Below are positions 7,364-15,621 of a stretch of DNA of 64,000 nucleotides, in pieces. The translations under genes were made by a program, and so were the position numbers. How positions within the stretch are numbered: position 1 is the stretch's first letter; each line of letters opens with the position of its first letter. Below the pieces are notes generated by a model. It was not told the DNA's origin and did no database searches. It was given only the letters and a program-made list of their open reading frames with translations. Origin of the DNA: Meishania litoralis (GTDB lineage Bacteria > Bacteroidota > Bacteroidia > Flavobacteriales > Flavobacteriaceae); contig NZ_JBHFPV010000001.1 in assembly GCF_042611095.1 (NCBI RefSeq), forward strand, positions 744,001 to 808,000, in the 5' to 3' direction.

Positions 7364-9565
7364 ATGGAAGTACAGCAGTTCTATTATGATAACAAGATCG
7401 TAAAAAAATTCCTCTATGCGACAATGCTGTGGGGTATAGTGGGTATGACCGTAGGCCTATTGTTGGCCTTTATGTTCTTATTCCCGAATATGACCGATGG
7501 CATATCTTGGTTGAGTTTTGGACGTTTACGGCCATTGCACACCAACGCGGTTATTTTTGCATTCGTGGGCAATGCCATTTTCGCAGGCGTATATTACTCC
7601 ACCCAACGTTTATTAAAGGCACGTATGTTCAGTGATTTGCTGAGCAACATCAATTTCTGGGGCTGGCAATTGATAATCGTTGCCGCGGCCATCACCTTGC
7701 CTTTGGGCTACACCACCTCTAAAGAATATGCAGAACTTGAATGGCCTATCGATATCGCCATTGCCTTGATCTGGGTCGCTTTCGGTGTCAACCTGATCGG
7801 TACAATGATCAAGCGCCGGCAACGTCACCTATATGTTGCCATTTGGTTTTACGTTGCCACTTTTGTAACGGTGGCGGTACTCCATATTTTTAACAGTCTC
7901 GAACTTCCGGTAAGTGCCTTGAAAAGTTATTCGGTCTATGCTGGTGTTCAAGATGCCCTGGTTCAGTGGTGGTACGGTCATAACGCGGTGGCATTCTTCT
8001 TGACCACTCCTTTTTTGGGACTCATGTATTATTTCGTGCCCAAAGCGGCAAATAGGCCTATCTATTCGTATCGACTGTCGATCGTTCACTTTTGGTCCTT
8101 GATTTTTATCTATATATGGGCCGGCCCTCACCATTTATTGTATTCCGCACTACCTGATTGGGCACAAAACCTTGGGGTCGCCTTTTCGGTTATGTTGATC
8201 GCACCTTCTTGGGGCGGTATGATAAACGGATTACTTACCCTTCGTGGGGCATGGGACAAGGTTCGTACCGACCCGACTTTAAAATTTATGGTGGTCGCCA
8301 TTACCGGCTACGGTATGGCTACTTTTGAAGGGCCGATGCTTTCCCTTAAAAATGTGAACGCTATCGCTCACTTTAGTGATTGGATCATTGCCCACGTACA
8401 CGTAGGGGCCCTGGCCTGGAACGGTTTCTTGACCTTTGGTATGATTTATTGGTTGGTACCGAAAATGTTCAAGACACGATTGGCTTCGGTCGGATTGGCA
8501 AATTTTCACTTTTGGATAGGCACCTTGGGCATCATTCTTTATGCATTGCCGATGTACGTCGCAGGTTTCACCCAGGCCTTGATGTGGAAGGATTTCAATC
8601 CTGATGGCACGTTGGTCTACGGCAACTTTTTGGAAACGGTCAACGAAATCATACCCATGTATTGGATGCGTGCTATCGGCGGAAGCCTATATATTATTGG
8701 TGCCATTGTAATGATCTACAATGTCGTGGTCACCATCCGTTCAGGCAGCAAGGTCGAGGACGAACTTGCCGAGGCTGCTCCATTGACACGTGTGGCCAAG
8801 CATAGAACCGCCGGGGAGACCTTTCATACCTGGTTGGAACGTAAACCGATCCAACTGACGATTTTGGCCACCGTTGCCATTTTGATCGGGGGCATCATCC
8901 AGATCGTACCGACAATTTTGGTCAAATCGAACATTCCGACCATAACAAGTGTAAAACCCTACACCCCATTGGAACTGGAAGGTCGCGACCTGTACATACG
9001 CGAAGGTTGTGTGGGATGCCACTCTCAAATGATCCGGCCTTTCAGAAGTGAAGTAGAGCGTTATGGTGAATATGCCAAAGCGGGAGAGTTCGTATACGAC
9101 CATCCCTTCCTATGGGGCAGCAAACGTACAGGCCCCGATTTATTAAGGGTCGGTGGGAAATACTCCGACAACTGGCACTTGAACCACATGTACGACCCGC
9201 AGAGTACCTCTTCAGGTTCCATTATGCCCGCCTATCAATGGCTGGTACGCAATAAACATGACCGTAGCGGAATAGAGGCCAAGATGAGGGCCATGGTCTC
9301 GTTGGGTGTTCCCTACTCGGACGAGGATATTGCCAATGCCCAGGCCAATATGGCCGAACAGGCCGAGCAAATAGAGAAAAACCTTTATACGGATCCCGAT
9401 TTTGCCAAGACTTATGAGGCCGACAAAAAATATGCCGCCGAAAACGGTCAGGAATTCGTGGAAATGCGCGACAGGGAAATCGTCTCGCTCATAGCCTACC
9501 TGCAACGTTTGGGTACGGATATCAAAGTAAAGGATACTGACGAAATGCTATCTCAAAATAAATAG
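7364..9565 (+). CDS. ccoNO: cbb3-type cytochrome c oxidase, fused subunits I and II
   Basis: A 733-residue fusion of CcoN (about 1-490) and CcoO (about 500-733). The CcoN part carries haem and copper ligand regions such as HTNAVIFAF, HNAVAFFLTTPFLG, GPHHLLY and HVHVGALAWNG in many membrane helices. The CcoO part carries the haem c site EGCVGCHSQM (C549, C552, H553) and a distal methionine region near SGSIMPAY. The enzyme reduces O2 with high affinity and pumps protons. The start is the ATG at 7364; a TTG two codons earlier is in frame but less likely. The N-O fusion is known in Bacteroidota. Confidence 0.96.
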   Translation: MEVQQFYYDNKIVKKFLYATMLWGIVGMTVGLLLAFMFLFPNMTDGISWLSFGRLRPLHTNAVIFAFVGNAIFAGVYYSTQRLLKARMFSDLLSNINFWGWQLIIVAAAITLPLGYTTSKEYAELEWPIDIAIALIWVAFGVNLIGTMIKRRQRHLYVAIWFYVATFVTVAVLHIFNSLELPVSALKSYSVYAGVQDALVQWWYGHNAVAFFLTTPFLGLMYYFVPKAANRPIYSYRLSIVHFWSLIFIYIWAGPHHLLYSALPDWAQNLGVAFSVMLIAPSWGGMINGLLTLRGAWDKVRTDPTLKFMVVAITGYGMATFEGPMLSLKNVNAIAHFSDWIIAHVHVGALAWNGFLTFGMIYWLVPKMFKTRLASVGLANFHFWIGTLGIILYALPMYVAGFTQALMWKDFNPDGTLVYGNFLETVNEIIPMYWMRAIGGSLYIIGAIVMIYNVVVTIRSGSKVEDELAEAAPLTRVAKHRTAGETFHTWLERKPIQLTILATVAILIGGIIQIVPTILVKSNIPTITSVKPYTPLELEGRDLYIREGCVGCHSQMIRPFRSEVERYGEYAKAGEFVYDHPFLWGSKRTGPDLLRVGGKYSDNWHLNHMYDPQSTSSGSIMPAYQWLVRNKHDRSGIEAKMRAMVSLGVPYSDEDIANAQANMAEQAEQIEKNLYTDPDFAKTYEADKKYAAENGQEFVEMRDREIVSLIAYLQRLGTDIKVKDTDEMLSQNK

Positions 9566-9569
9566 GATA

Positions 9570-9636
9570 TGGGATGTTCGACATCGGATTAAAGAAAAGA
9601 GGACGATATTTTTCAACGATCCAGTCGAACATCCCA
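9570..9636. repeat. 13-bp inverted repeat between ccoNO and ccoQ
   Basis: TGGGATGTTCGAC (9570-9582) and GTCGAACATCCCA (9624-9636) are perfectly complementary across a 41-nt loop, in the only sizeable gap (100 bp) among the first oxidase genes. It could form an RNA stem that adjusts the level of the NO message relative to QP, or be a dispersed extragenic palindrome. No T run follows, so it is not a standard terminator. Confidence 0.6.
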
Positions 9637-9665
9637 CTTCTAAAATCTAACATCTAAAAAGAGTC

Positions 9666-9863
9666 ATGCTAAAATTTGTAAAAAACCACATGGAGAGTAT
9701 CGAAGGTGTAGCTACCTACCCCATGATATCGCTACTTATCTTCTTTGTTTTTTTTGCGCTGCTTTTTTGGTGGGTATTTACCGCCTCGAAAGCGTACATC
9801 AAAGAAGTCAGCGAACTGCCTTTGGAAAATGATAACAACCAACCTAAAGAAGATTTATTATGA
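9666..9863 (+). CDS. ccoQ: CcoQ-like small subunit of cbb3 oxidase
   Basis: A 65-residue protein with one central membrane helix (about 20-41, MISLLIFFVFFALLFWWVF) and an acidic C-terminus. Position between ccoO and ccoP and the size match CcoQ, which stabilises the oxidase complex. It overlaps the ccoP start by 4 bp, indicating translational coupling. Confidence 0.88.
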   Translation: MLKFVKNHMESIEGVATYPMISLLIFFVFFALLFWWVFTASKAYIKEVSELPLENDNNQPKEDLL

Positions 9864-10819
9864 GAACGAATATTCCTTGGTGGATACGCATCCCCGTACT
9901 GTTTTTCCTCATTCTCGGACTGATGGAATACTTTATAGATTCCGGTGACAAACCGGCCTTTATCGAATACCCGATCACCCAGTTCTTCATGTTGATGGTA
10001 TTGTTGATCTTGATCGCCATCGAATTAATTCTGAATTCGGTTGAAAATGTGATGTTCCAATCAATGACCAAAGAGGCACAGACCCGTTATCTCGAATCGA
10101 AGTCAAAGGCCTGGGAATGGGAATGGGGCAAAAATTTCTGGAAAAAAATCACTGGAAACAAACCCATCGAGAAAGAGGGCGAAATCATTCTCGATCACAA
10201 TTACGACGGTATTCGTGAATTGGACAACAATTTGCCGCCATGGTGGGTCTGGATGTTCTATGCAACCATTATTTTCGGTGTCATCTATTTGGTAAGGTTC
10301 CATATTTTTAAAGATTACGACCAAGATTTGGAGTATGAACAGGAAGTAGCCGCTGCCCAATTGGAAATCGAGGCCTACAAAAAAACGGCCAAAGGTTTGG
10401 TAGATGCCAGTACCGTTGAGCTTTTGACCGATGCAGCCGACATTAGCGCGGGCAAGACGGTTTTTGAAAACAACTGTGTAGCCTGCCATATGGCCGATGG
10501 CGGTGGCGGTATCGGGCCGAACCTGGCCGACGACCACTGGATCTTGGGAGGAGGTATTAAAGAAGTATTTACGACCATATCGGAAGGCGGTCGCGACGGC
10601 AAGGGTATGATTTCATGGAAACAAACCCTTAAACCGGTCGAAATGGCACAGGTAGCAAGCTACATTTTGCAAGAAATAACCGGTACCACGCCCGCCAATC
10701 CGAAAGCTCCAGAAGGTGAGCTATGGGTAGATCCGAACGTACCGAAACAGGAAATTCCCGAACAGGTCACTGATTCGACCATAGTCGTAACCGACTCGAC
10801 AACGGTGGCGATCAATTGA
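9860..10819 (+). CDS. ccoP: cbb3 oxidase subunit III, single-haem form
   Basis: A 319-residue membrane-anchored cytochrome c. Two N-terminal helices (about 10-25 and 38-60), a CcoP-type segment with 'LDHNYDGIRELDNNLPPWW' (about 111-129) and a third helix (132-146) precede one cytochrome c domain with C206-VA-C209-H210. Proteobacterial CcoP has two haems; only one CxxCH is present here. The sixth ligand is probably M235-M250 region 'GKGMISWK'. The serine/threonine-rich tail after residue 280 looks disordered. It delivers electrons to the CcoO/CcoN core. Confidence 0.95.
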   Translation: MRTNIPWWIRIPVLFFLILGLMEYFIDSGDKPAFIEYPITQFFMLMVLLILIAIELILNSVENVMFQSMTKEAQTRYLESKSKAWEWEWGKNFWKKITGNKPIEKEGEIILDHNYDGIRELDNNLPPWWVWMFYATIIFGVIYLVRFHIFKDYDQDLEYEQEVAAAQLEIEAYKKTAKGLVDASTVELLTDAADISAGKTVFENNCVACHMADGGGGIGPNLADDHWILGGGIKEVFTTISEGGRDGKGMISWKQTLKPVEMAQVASYILQEITGTTPANPKAPEGELWVDPNVPKQEIPEQVTDSTIVVTDSTTVAIN

Positions 10820-10873
10820 TTACAATATTCCCAATGAGGTCGTGAGGGACTAGCTGAGCAGAAGGAAAAAGAA

Positions 10874-12292
10874 ATGGCACAGGATCAGGAAAATTTTAGG
10901 GATTCCATCGGCACCATTAAAGAAGATGGCAAAAGGGCTTGGGTTTTTCCTAAAAAACCGAGTGGCAAGTTTTACAACTACCGAAAATACGTCAGCTATT
11001 TCTTGTTGATTTTCTTGGTGACCTCACCTTTTATAAAAATCAACGGTAACCAGTTCTTGATGTTCAATGTTCTTGAACGTCGTTTCAACATTTTCGGTTT
11101 CCCGTTTTATCCACAGGATTTTCACCTCTTTGTAATCTCGATGATTATCGGGGTCATTTTTATCGCCCTGTTCACCGTAGCTTTCGGGCGTATTTTCTGC
11201 GGATGGATGTGCCCCCAGACTATTTTTTTGGAGATGGTCTTTCGAAGGATCGAATATTGGATCGACGGCGACCGCGGCGCACAGATCAAATTGGACCGCC
11301 AACCTTGGAATGCGGAGAAAATCAGGAAACGGGTATTAAAATGGACGATTTTCTTTATCATTTCATTTATCATAGCCAATGTTTTCTTGGCCTATCTCAT
11401 AGGTAGCGATCGCCTAATCCAATACATCACAGACGGGCCGTTACGCCACATCAGTACAATGGTCTCACTATTGATCTTTACGGCAGTCTTTTATTTTGTG
11501 TTCGCATGGTTCAGAGAGCAGGTCTGTATCATCGCTTGTCCGTATGGACGAATGCAGGGCGTTCTATTGGACAACAAATCGATTGTCGTAGCCTACGACC
11601 ATAAAAGGGGCGAAGGTGAAAACGGTCGAAAAAAATGGCGAAAGAACGAAGACCGCCAGGCACTCGGCCATGGCGATTGTATCGATTGTTCTCAATGTGT
11701 GAACGTTTGTCCGACGGGAATAGATATCAGAAACGGGACCCAGCTTGAATGCGTAAACTGTACCGCCTGCATCGACGAGTGCGATACCATAATGGAAAAG
11801 GTAAACCTCCCAAAAGGGTTGATCCGCTATGCCAGTGAAGACGAGATTACCAAAAAAGAAAAATTCAAGTTCACCCCGCGCCTGAAAGGCTATACCGCCG
11901 TATTGACCATTTTGACAGGGGTATTGATCGGTATGCTTTTCTTGAGAAACGACCTAGAGGCCAACATTCTAAGGTTGCCCGGGCAGTTATACGAACACAA
12001 GGAAGGCAATATTATAAGCAATGTATATACCTATAAGTTGTTGAATAAAACTACCGAAGATGTCAAAGATGTTACCTTTAGATTGATATCCCATAAAGGA
12101 GAAATCAAACTGGTACGCCACGAAAGTTTCATTGTACCTGCCGAAGAATTGGCCGAGGGCACCTTGTTCATCGAAATCAACGCATCTGAACTCAATGGTG
12201 ATAAAGACAAACTGAAAATCGGGGTCTATAGCAATGATAAATTGGTCGAAACGACAACTGCAAGATTTTTGGCGCCGAGAAGCTATAATTAG
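10874..12292 (+). CDS. ccoG: cytochrome c oxidase accessory protein CcoG
   Basis: A 472-residue membrane iron-sulfur protein (also called RdxA/FixG), thought to act as a cupric reductase that supplies Cu(I) during cbb3 assembly. Several membrane helices in the first 220 residues carry the conserved FCGWMCPQ and IIACPYGRMQ motifs. Two ferredoxin-type 4Fe-4S motifs follow (CIDCSQCVNVCP and CVNCTACIDEC, about residues 271-300). The last third is an Ig-like periplasmic domain. The gene is 54 bp after ccoP and 6 bp before ccoH. Confidence 0.95.
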   Translation: MAQDQENFRDSIGTIKEDGKRAWVFPKKPSGKFYNYRKYVSYFLLIFLVTSPFIKINGNQFLMFNVLERRFNIFGFPFYPQDFHLFVISMIIGVIFIALFTVAFGRIFCGWMCPQTIFLEMVFRRIEYWIDGDRGAQIKLDRQPWNAEKIRKRVLKWTIFFIISFIIANVFLAYLIGSDRLIQYITDGPLRHISTMVSLLIFTAVFYFVFAWFREQVCIIACPYGRMQGVLLDNKSIVVAYDHKRGEGENGRKKWRKNEDRQALGHGDCIDCSQCVNVCPTGIDIRNGTQLECVNCTACIDECDTIMEKVNLPKGLIRYASEDEITKKEKFKFTPRLKGYTAVLTILTGVLIGMLFLRNDLEANILRLPGQLYEHKEGNIISNVYTYKLLNKTTEDVKDVTFRLISHKGEIKLVRHESFIVPAEELAEGTLFIEINASELNGDKDKLKIGVYSNDKLVETTTARFLAPRSYN

Positions 12293-12298
12293 AATACT

Positions 12299-12745
12299 AT
12301 GAAAATAAATTGGGGAACAGGCATCGTAATCGCTTTCATCGTATTCATAAGTTTTATACTATTCTTTGTAGTTCGCATGGCAACCGATGATCGCGCCAAT
12401 CACGATTTGGTCACAAAAGATTATTATAAAGACGAGCTTGGTTACCAAAAAGAAATCGACGCAGAGACCAGTGCCAAGAATGCCGATCTCAAATTAAAGT
12501 TAAAAAGAACACCTGACGGGTTGTTGGTCGTCTTTCCTGAGAAGGTAGATACTAAAAAGTTAGAAGGCAATGTGTTCCTATATAGACCATCCAATAAGCA
12601 CTTGGATTTCGACTTACCCATAAGTTTATCCAATTCACATTTGCTCATACCTGACAAACGCCTGTTGGATGGTCGCTGGGACATAAAAATCTCATGGAAG
12701 TATCTAGGAGAGGAATATTTGCACAAAGAAAGTATAACCTATTGA
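12299..12745 (+). CDS. ccoH: cbb3 assembly protein CcoH (FixH)
   Basis: A 148-residue protein with one N-terminal helix (about 5-28) and an extracytoplasmic beta-rich domain. 'LVTKDYYKDELGYQKEID' after the helix is the characteristic FixH/CcoH motif. It helps assemble or stabilise the oxidase. The next gene begins 1 bp after its TGA stop, consistent with coupled translation. Confidence 0.93.
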   Translation: MKINWGTGIVIAFIVFISFILFFVVRMATDDRANHDLVTKDYYKDELGYQKEIDAETSAKNADLKLKLKRTPDGLLVVFPEKVDTKKLEGNVFLYRPSNKHLDFDLPISLSNSHLLIPDKRLLDGRWDIKISWKYLGEEYLHKESITY

Positions 12746-12746
12746 A

Positions 12747-13451
12747 ATGCTGTTATCCGCAATAATACTGGGTCTTATGGGAAGCCTCCACTGCGTGGGC
12801 ATGTGCGGCCCCATTGCCTTTATGCTTCCGGTAGACAGGTCGAACAATTTTAAAAAATTCGGTCAGATATTTATCTATCATTTCGGAAGGCTCATGGCCT
12901 ATGGCATTATCGGGCTGGTTTTTGGTCTCGTGGGCAAAGGCCTGTATATTTTCGGAATGCAACAAAAACTATCGATTGCAATCGGTGTCTTGATGATCGT
13001 TATAGTACTCGTTCCTTACAGAACATTTGCCAAATACAACTTTTCAAAGCCGGTTTATAGAATTATATCGAGTATAAAAAACCGTCTTGGTCAAGAGCTC
13101 AAAAAGAAAACCCCGGATACATTTCTGACCATTGGATTTTTAAACGGATTCTTGCCATGCGGCCTTGTCTATATGGCCTTGTTCGGCGCCATCGCTATGG
13201 GTAACGCCGTTGAGGGCAGCCTATACATGGTATTGTTCGGGTTGGGAACTATTCCCCTCATGACCAGTGCCATCTATTTCGGAAACCTTCTTAAAGTAGG
13301 GGCTCGAAGAAAAGTACAAAAAATGATTCCGGCCTTTGTGGTCCTGGTGGCCCTACTTTTTATATTGCGCGGTCTCGGTCTGGGCATACCGTACGTGTCG
13401 CCCAAACCCGTTACCGAGATGATTACGGCAGAAGTGCAATGCCATAACTAG
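12747..13451 (+). CDS. sulfite exporter TauE/SafE-family protein (cco cluster)
   Basis: A 234-residue protein with about six membrane helices. The opening 'LMGSLHCVGMCGPIAFMLP' and its internal echo 'FLNGFLPCGLVYMALFG' are the paired half-motifs of the SafE-like branch that accompanies cbb3 operons. The HCxGMCG motif suggests copper handling rather than sulfite export, which is an inference from context. It ends 18 bp before the next gene. Confidence 0.88.
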   Translation: MLLSAIILGLMGSLHCVGMCGPIAFMLPVDRSNNFKKFGQIFIYHFGRLMAYGIIGLVFGLVGKGLYIFGMQQKLSIAIGVLMIVIVLVPYRTFAKYNFSKPVYRIISSIKNRLGQELKKKTPDTFLTIGFLNGFLPCGLVYMALFGAIAMGNAVEGSLYMVLFGLGTIPLMTSAIYFGNLLKVGARRKVQKMIPAFVVLVALLFILRGLGLGIPYVSPKPVTEMITAEVQCHN

Positions 13452-13468
13452 AACATAACTGCTAACAT

Positions 13469-13957
13469 GTGAAAACCATACCGAACGACATTGTACTCAG
13501 GCCGCGGTTTCAGTTAGAAGTTCCCGACCATCACGAGAAACTGCTTAAGGCTTTTGAAGACTCAGAGGTCAAACCGTTTCTGGTAAAAAGGTTGGACGAG
13601 CATATTTTTATAAAGTTCAATGCGAAGCACAATCATTTTTGGTCTCCACAATTACATTTAGAGATTGTCGAAATGGATGAAAACAATAGTCGGCTCTTTG
13701 GTATTTTCGGGCCCAACCCCACCCTATGGACCTTTTTCATGTTCCTGCATTTTGGCGTTGCGACCATATTCATCATATTAGGAATTTGGGCCTATTCAAG
13801 TTCTTCATTGGGCAAATCGTACACCCTTCAACTAGCCCTTATGGGCTTTATGGTCGTTTTGTGGGTCGTGCTCTATTTCTTCGGAAGGGTGGGCAAACAT
13901 AAAGGAAAACCGCAGATGCATGAGCTTTACCAGTTTATGTCGAGGGTTTTGACTTGA
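13469..13957 (+). CDS. two-helix membrane protein of unknown function at the end of the cco operon
   Basis: A 162-residue protein beginning at GTG (13469); no ATG gives a comparable frame. Residues 1-85 form a soluble domain, 'VKPFLVKRLDEHIFIKF' then 'FWSPQLHLEI', and two helices follow at about 89-109 and 118-138. No catalytic motif is seen. It is the last gene of the oxidase operon and may be a Bacteroidota accessory gene, but no function can be assigned. Confidence 0.75.
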   Translation: MKTIPNDIVLRPRFQLEVPDHHEKLLKAFEDSEVKPFLVKRLDEHIFIKFNAKHNHFWSPQLHLEIVEMDENNSRLFGIFGPNPTLWTFFMFLHFGVATIFIILGIWAYSSSSLGKSYTLQLALMGFMVVLWVVLYFFGRVGKHKGKPQMHELYQFMSRVLT

Positions 13958-14015
13958 AAATTTTTTAAATCATGGCATGGTTCATATATTTAACGCCCAA
14001 ATACTCGAACACTAG

Positions 14016-15485
14016 ATGAAACACATTTTTTTATTTTTACTGATAGCGAGCCCATATTTTTTTACGCATGGCCTTTATGCGCAAGAAGTCGAGGCGAACG
14101 AACCGACCGGTATAGAGAACGTAGCCTATAAATGGGGCAAGATGGCTTTGGATGCCACGGCATCCGACACGGAGCGTTTCAAACCAAGACCGACCATAAC
14201 CTCCCGTTATTTAGGCCTGATTTTCGTATCCATTTTCGATGCATGGTCACGCTATGATGAAAATGCAGTTCCTGTGTACTTGAAGAATGTAGACCGGAGA
14301 CCCGCAAAAGAACATAGTATTGGCAACAAAGAAATCGCCATAAGCTATGCCGCTTTTGGGGCAATGAAGGAATATTATTATTCCGATACCGAAATGTTCC
14401 GAAAGCTAATGGTCGAACTGGGTCTCGATCCCGATAATGTCTCCATGGATCCAAATACGCCCGAAGGCATTGGCAATCTTGCGGCAAAAGCGGTCATCGA
14501 AGCCCGAAAGAACGATGGTAGTAACCAGTACGGTGAAGTAGAAGGATCTAACGGCGAACCCTATTTTGACTATACGAACTACAATCCGGTCAACACTGCC
14601 GACCTAAATACGGATATCAATCGTTGGCAACCTAAATACTTTTCAGACGGAAAAGGCGGGCAATATGCTCCTGGTTGCCTTACCCCTTTTTGGCAGCATG
14701 TAAAACCGATAACCTTGAAGTCTGCCGATCAGTTCAGGCCAGGCCCTCCGCCAATGGTAGGTTCTGAACAACTTGAAAAGGAAGTCAAAGAAGTCATCGA
14801 CCTACAGGCCAACCTTACCGATGAAGACAAAGCTTTGGTAGAATTTATGCGTGATGGACCACAGTCGGTACAACAGGCGGGACATTGGTTAAAATTCGCC
14901 CAAGATGTTTCCAGAAGGGACAACCATACTCTCGACGAGGATGTAAAAATGTATTTTCTTGTTGAAATCGTCGCAATGGATGCCTTTATTGCCTCATGGG
15001 ATTCTAAGATGTTCTATGACTATGCGCGGCCGTACGCCCTCGTACACGATTACTATCAAGATCAGGTCATCAAAGCATGGGGCGGACCCGGAAAAGGTGT
15101 GATAGAAATGCAGGGCGATCAGTGGCGACCTTATTCGCCCGATATCTTTTTATGTCCGCCCTTCCCTAGTTATACTTCTGGCCATAGTACTATTAGTGGG
15201 GCTTGTGGAGAAGCGCTCAGGCTTTTTACAGGAGACGATTATTTTGGTGAGCAGGTCGAACTGATTCCCGGCTCGATGACCGAAACCGATTCGAAAAATT
15301 TCGGCGAACCTGTCATACTCAAATTCCCAACTTTTACAGAAACGGCCAATATGGCCGGTATATCGCGTGTCATGGGCGGTTACCATATTCAAGCTGATAA
15401 TGTAGCAGGACTACAATTAGGTCGTGATGTGGCAGCCGAAGCTTGGAAGTTCTATAACAGTCATTTGGGCAAACCTATAAACTAA
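14016..15485 (+). CDS. vanadium-dependent haloperoxidase-like PAP2-family protein, secreted
   Basis: A 489-residue protein with a Sec signal peptide (about 1-22, ending GLYA-QE). The vanadate/phosphate site of the PAP2 superfamily is complete: K331 and R338 in KMFYDYARP, P384-S385-YTS388-G389-H390, and R451 to H457 in SRVMGGYH. It may oxidise halides with H2O2 outside the cytoplasm or act as a phosphatase; the sequence alone does not decide. The gene stands alone, with a terminator behind it, and is not obviously part of the flanking Fnr-type promoters. Confidence 0.87.
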   Translation: MKHIFLFLLIASPYFFTHGLYAQEVEANEPTGIENVAYKWGKMALDATASDTERFKPRPTITSRYLGLIFVSIFDAWSRYDENAVPVYLKNVDRRPAKEHSIGNKEIAISYAAFGAMKEYYYSDTEMFRKLMVELGLDPDNVSMDPNTPEGIGNLAAKAVIEARKNDGSNQYGEVEGSNGEPYFDYTNYNPVNTADLNTDINRWQPKYFSDGKGGQYAPGCLTPFWQHVKPITLKSADQFRPGPPPMVGSEQLEKEVKEVIDLQANLTDEDKALVEFMRDGPQSVQQAGHWLKFAQDVSRRDNHTLDEDVKMYFLVEIVAMDAFIASWDSKMFYDYARPYALVHDYYQDQVIKAWGGPGKGVIEMQGDQWRPYSPDIFLCPPFPSYTSGHSTISGACGEALRLFTGDDYFGEQVELIPGSMTETDSKNFGEPVILKFPTFTETANMAGISRVMGGYHIQADNVAGLQLGRDVAAEAWKFYNSHLGKPIN

Positions 15486-15504
15486 CACAGATTGTTGCAA
15501 TTTG

Positions 15505-15533
15505 AAGGGGAGACCATTGGTTTCCCCTTTTTT
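15505..15533 (+). terminator. rho-independent terminator after the haloperoxidase-like gene
   Basis: AAGGGGAGACC and GGTTTCCCCTT form an 11-bp stem (one G-T pair) with a 3-nt ATT loop, followed by a run of T. It ends the plus-strand transcript of the gene stopping at 15485. Confidence 0.85.
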
Positions 15534-15550
15534 GTTACCAGCATCTTGAG

Positions 15551-15598
15551 AAACATGACATAGCTCATGTTTTTAGTGGGTATTCCTATTGAAATTTG
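15551..15598 (+). promoter_or_regulatory. promoter of CoA-transferase operon with Fnr-type site
   Basis: A 22-bp inverted repeat at 15551-15572 has perfect 8-bp arms AAACATGA and TCATGTTT with a 6-bp centre (CATAGC). Its centre is 29.5 bp before GAAATTTG (15591-15598), a one-mismatch TAnnTTTG box, which is the same spacing as at ccoI, ccoS, hemN and nos. Confidence 0.6.
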
Positions 15599-15621
15599 CC
15601 CCTTCAAATTATTCCAAAAAA

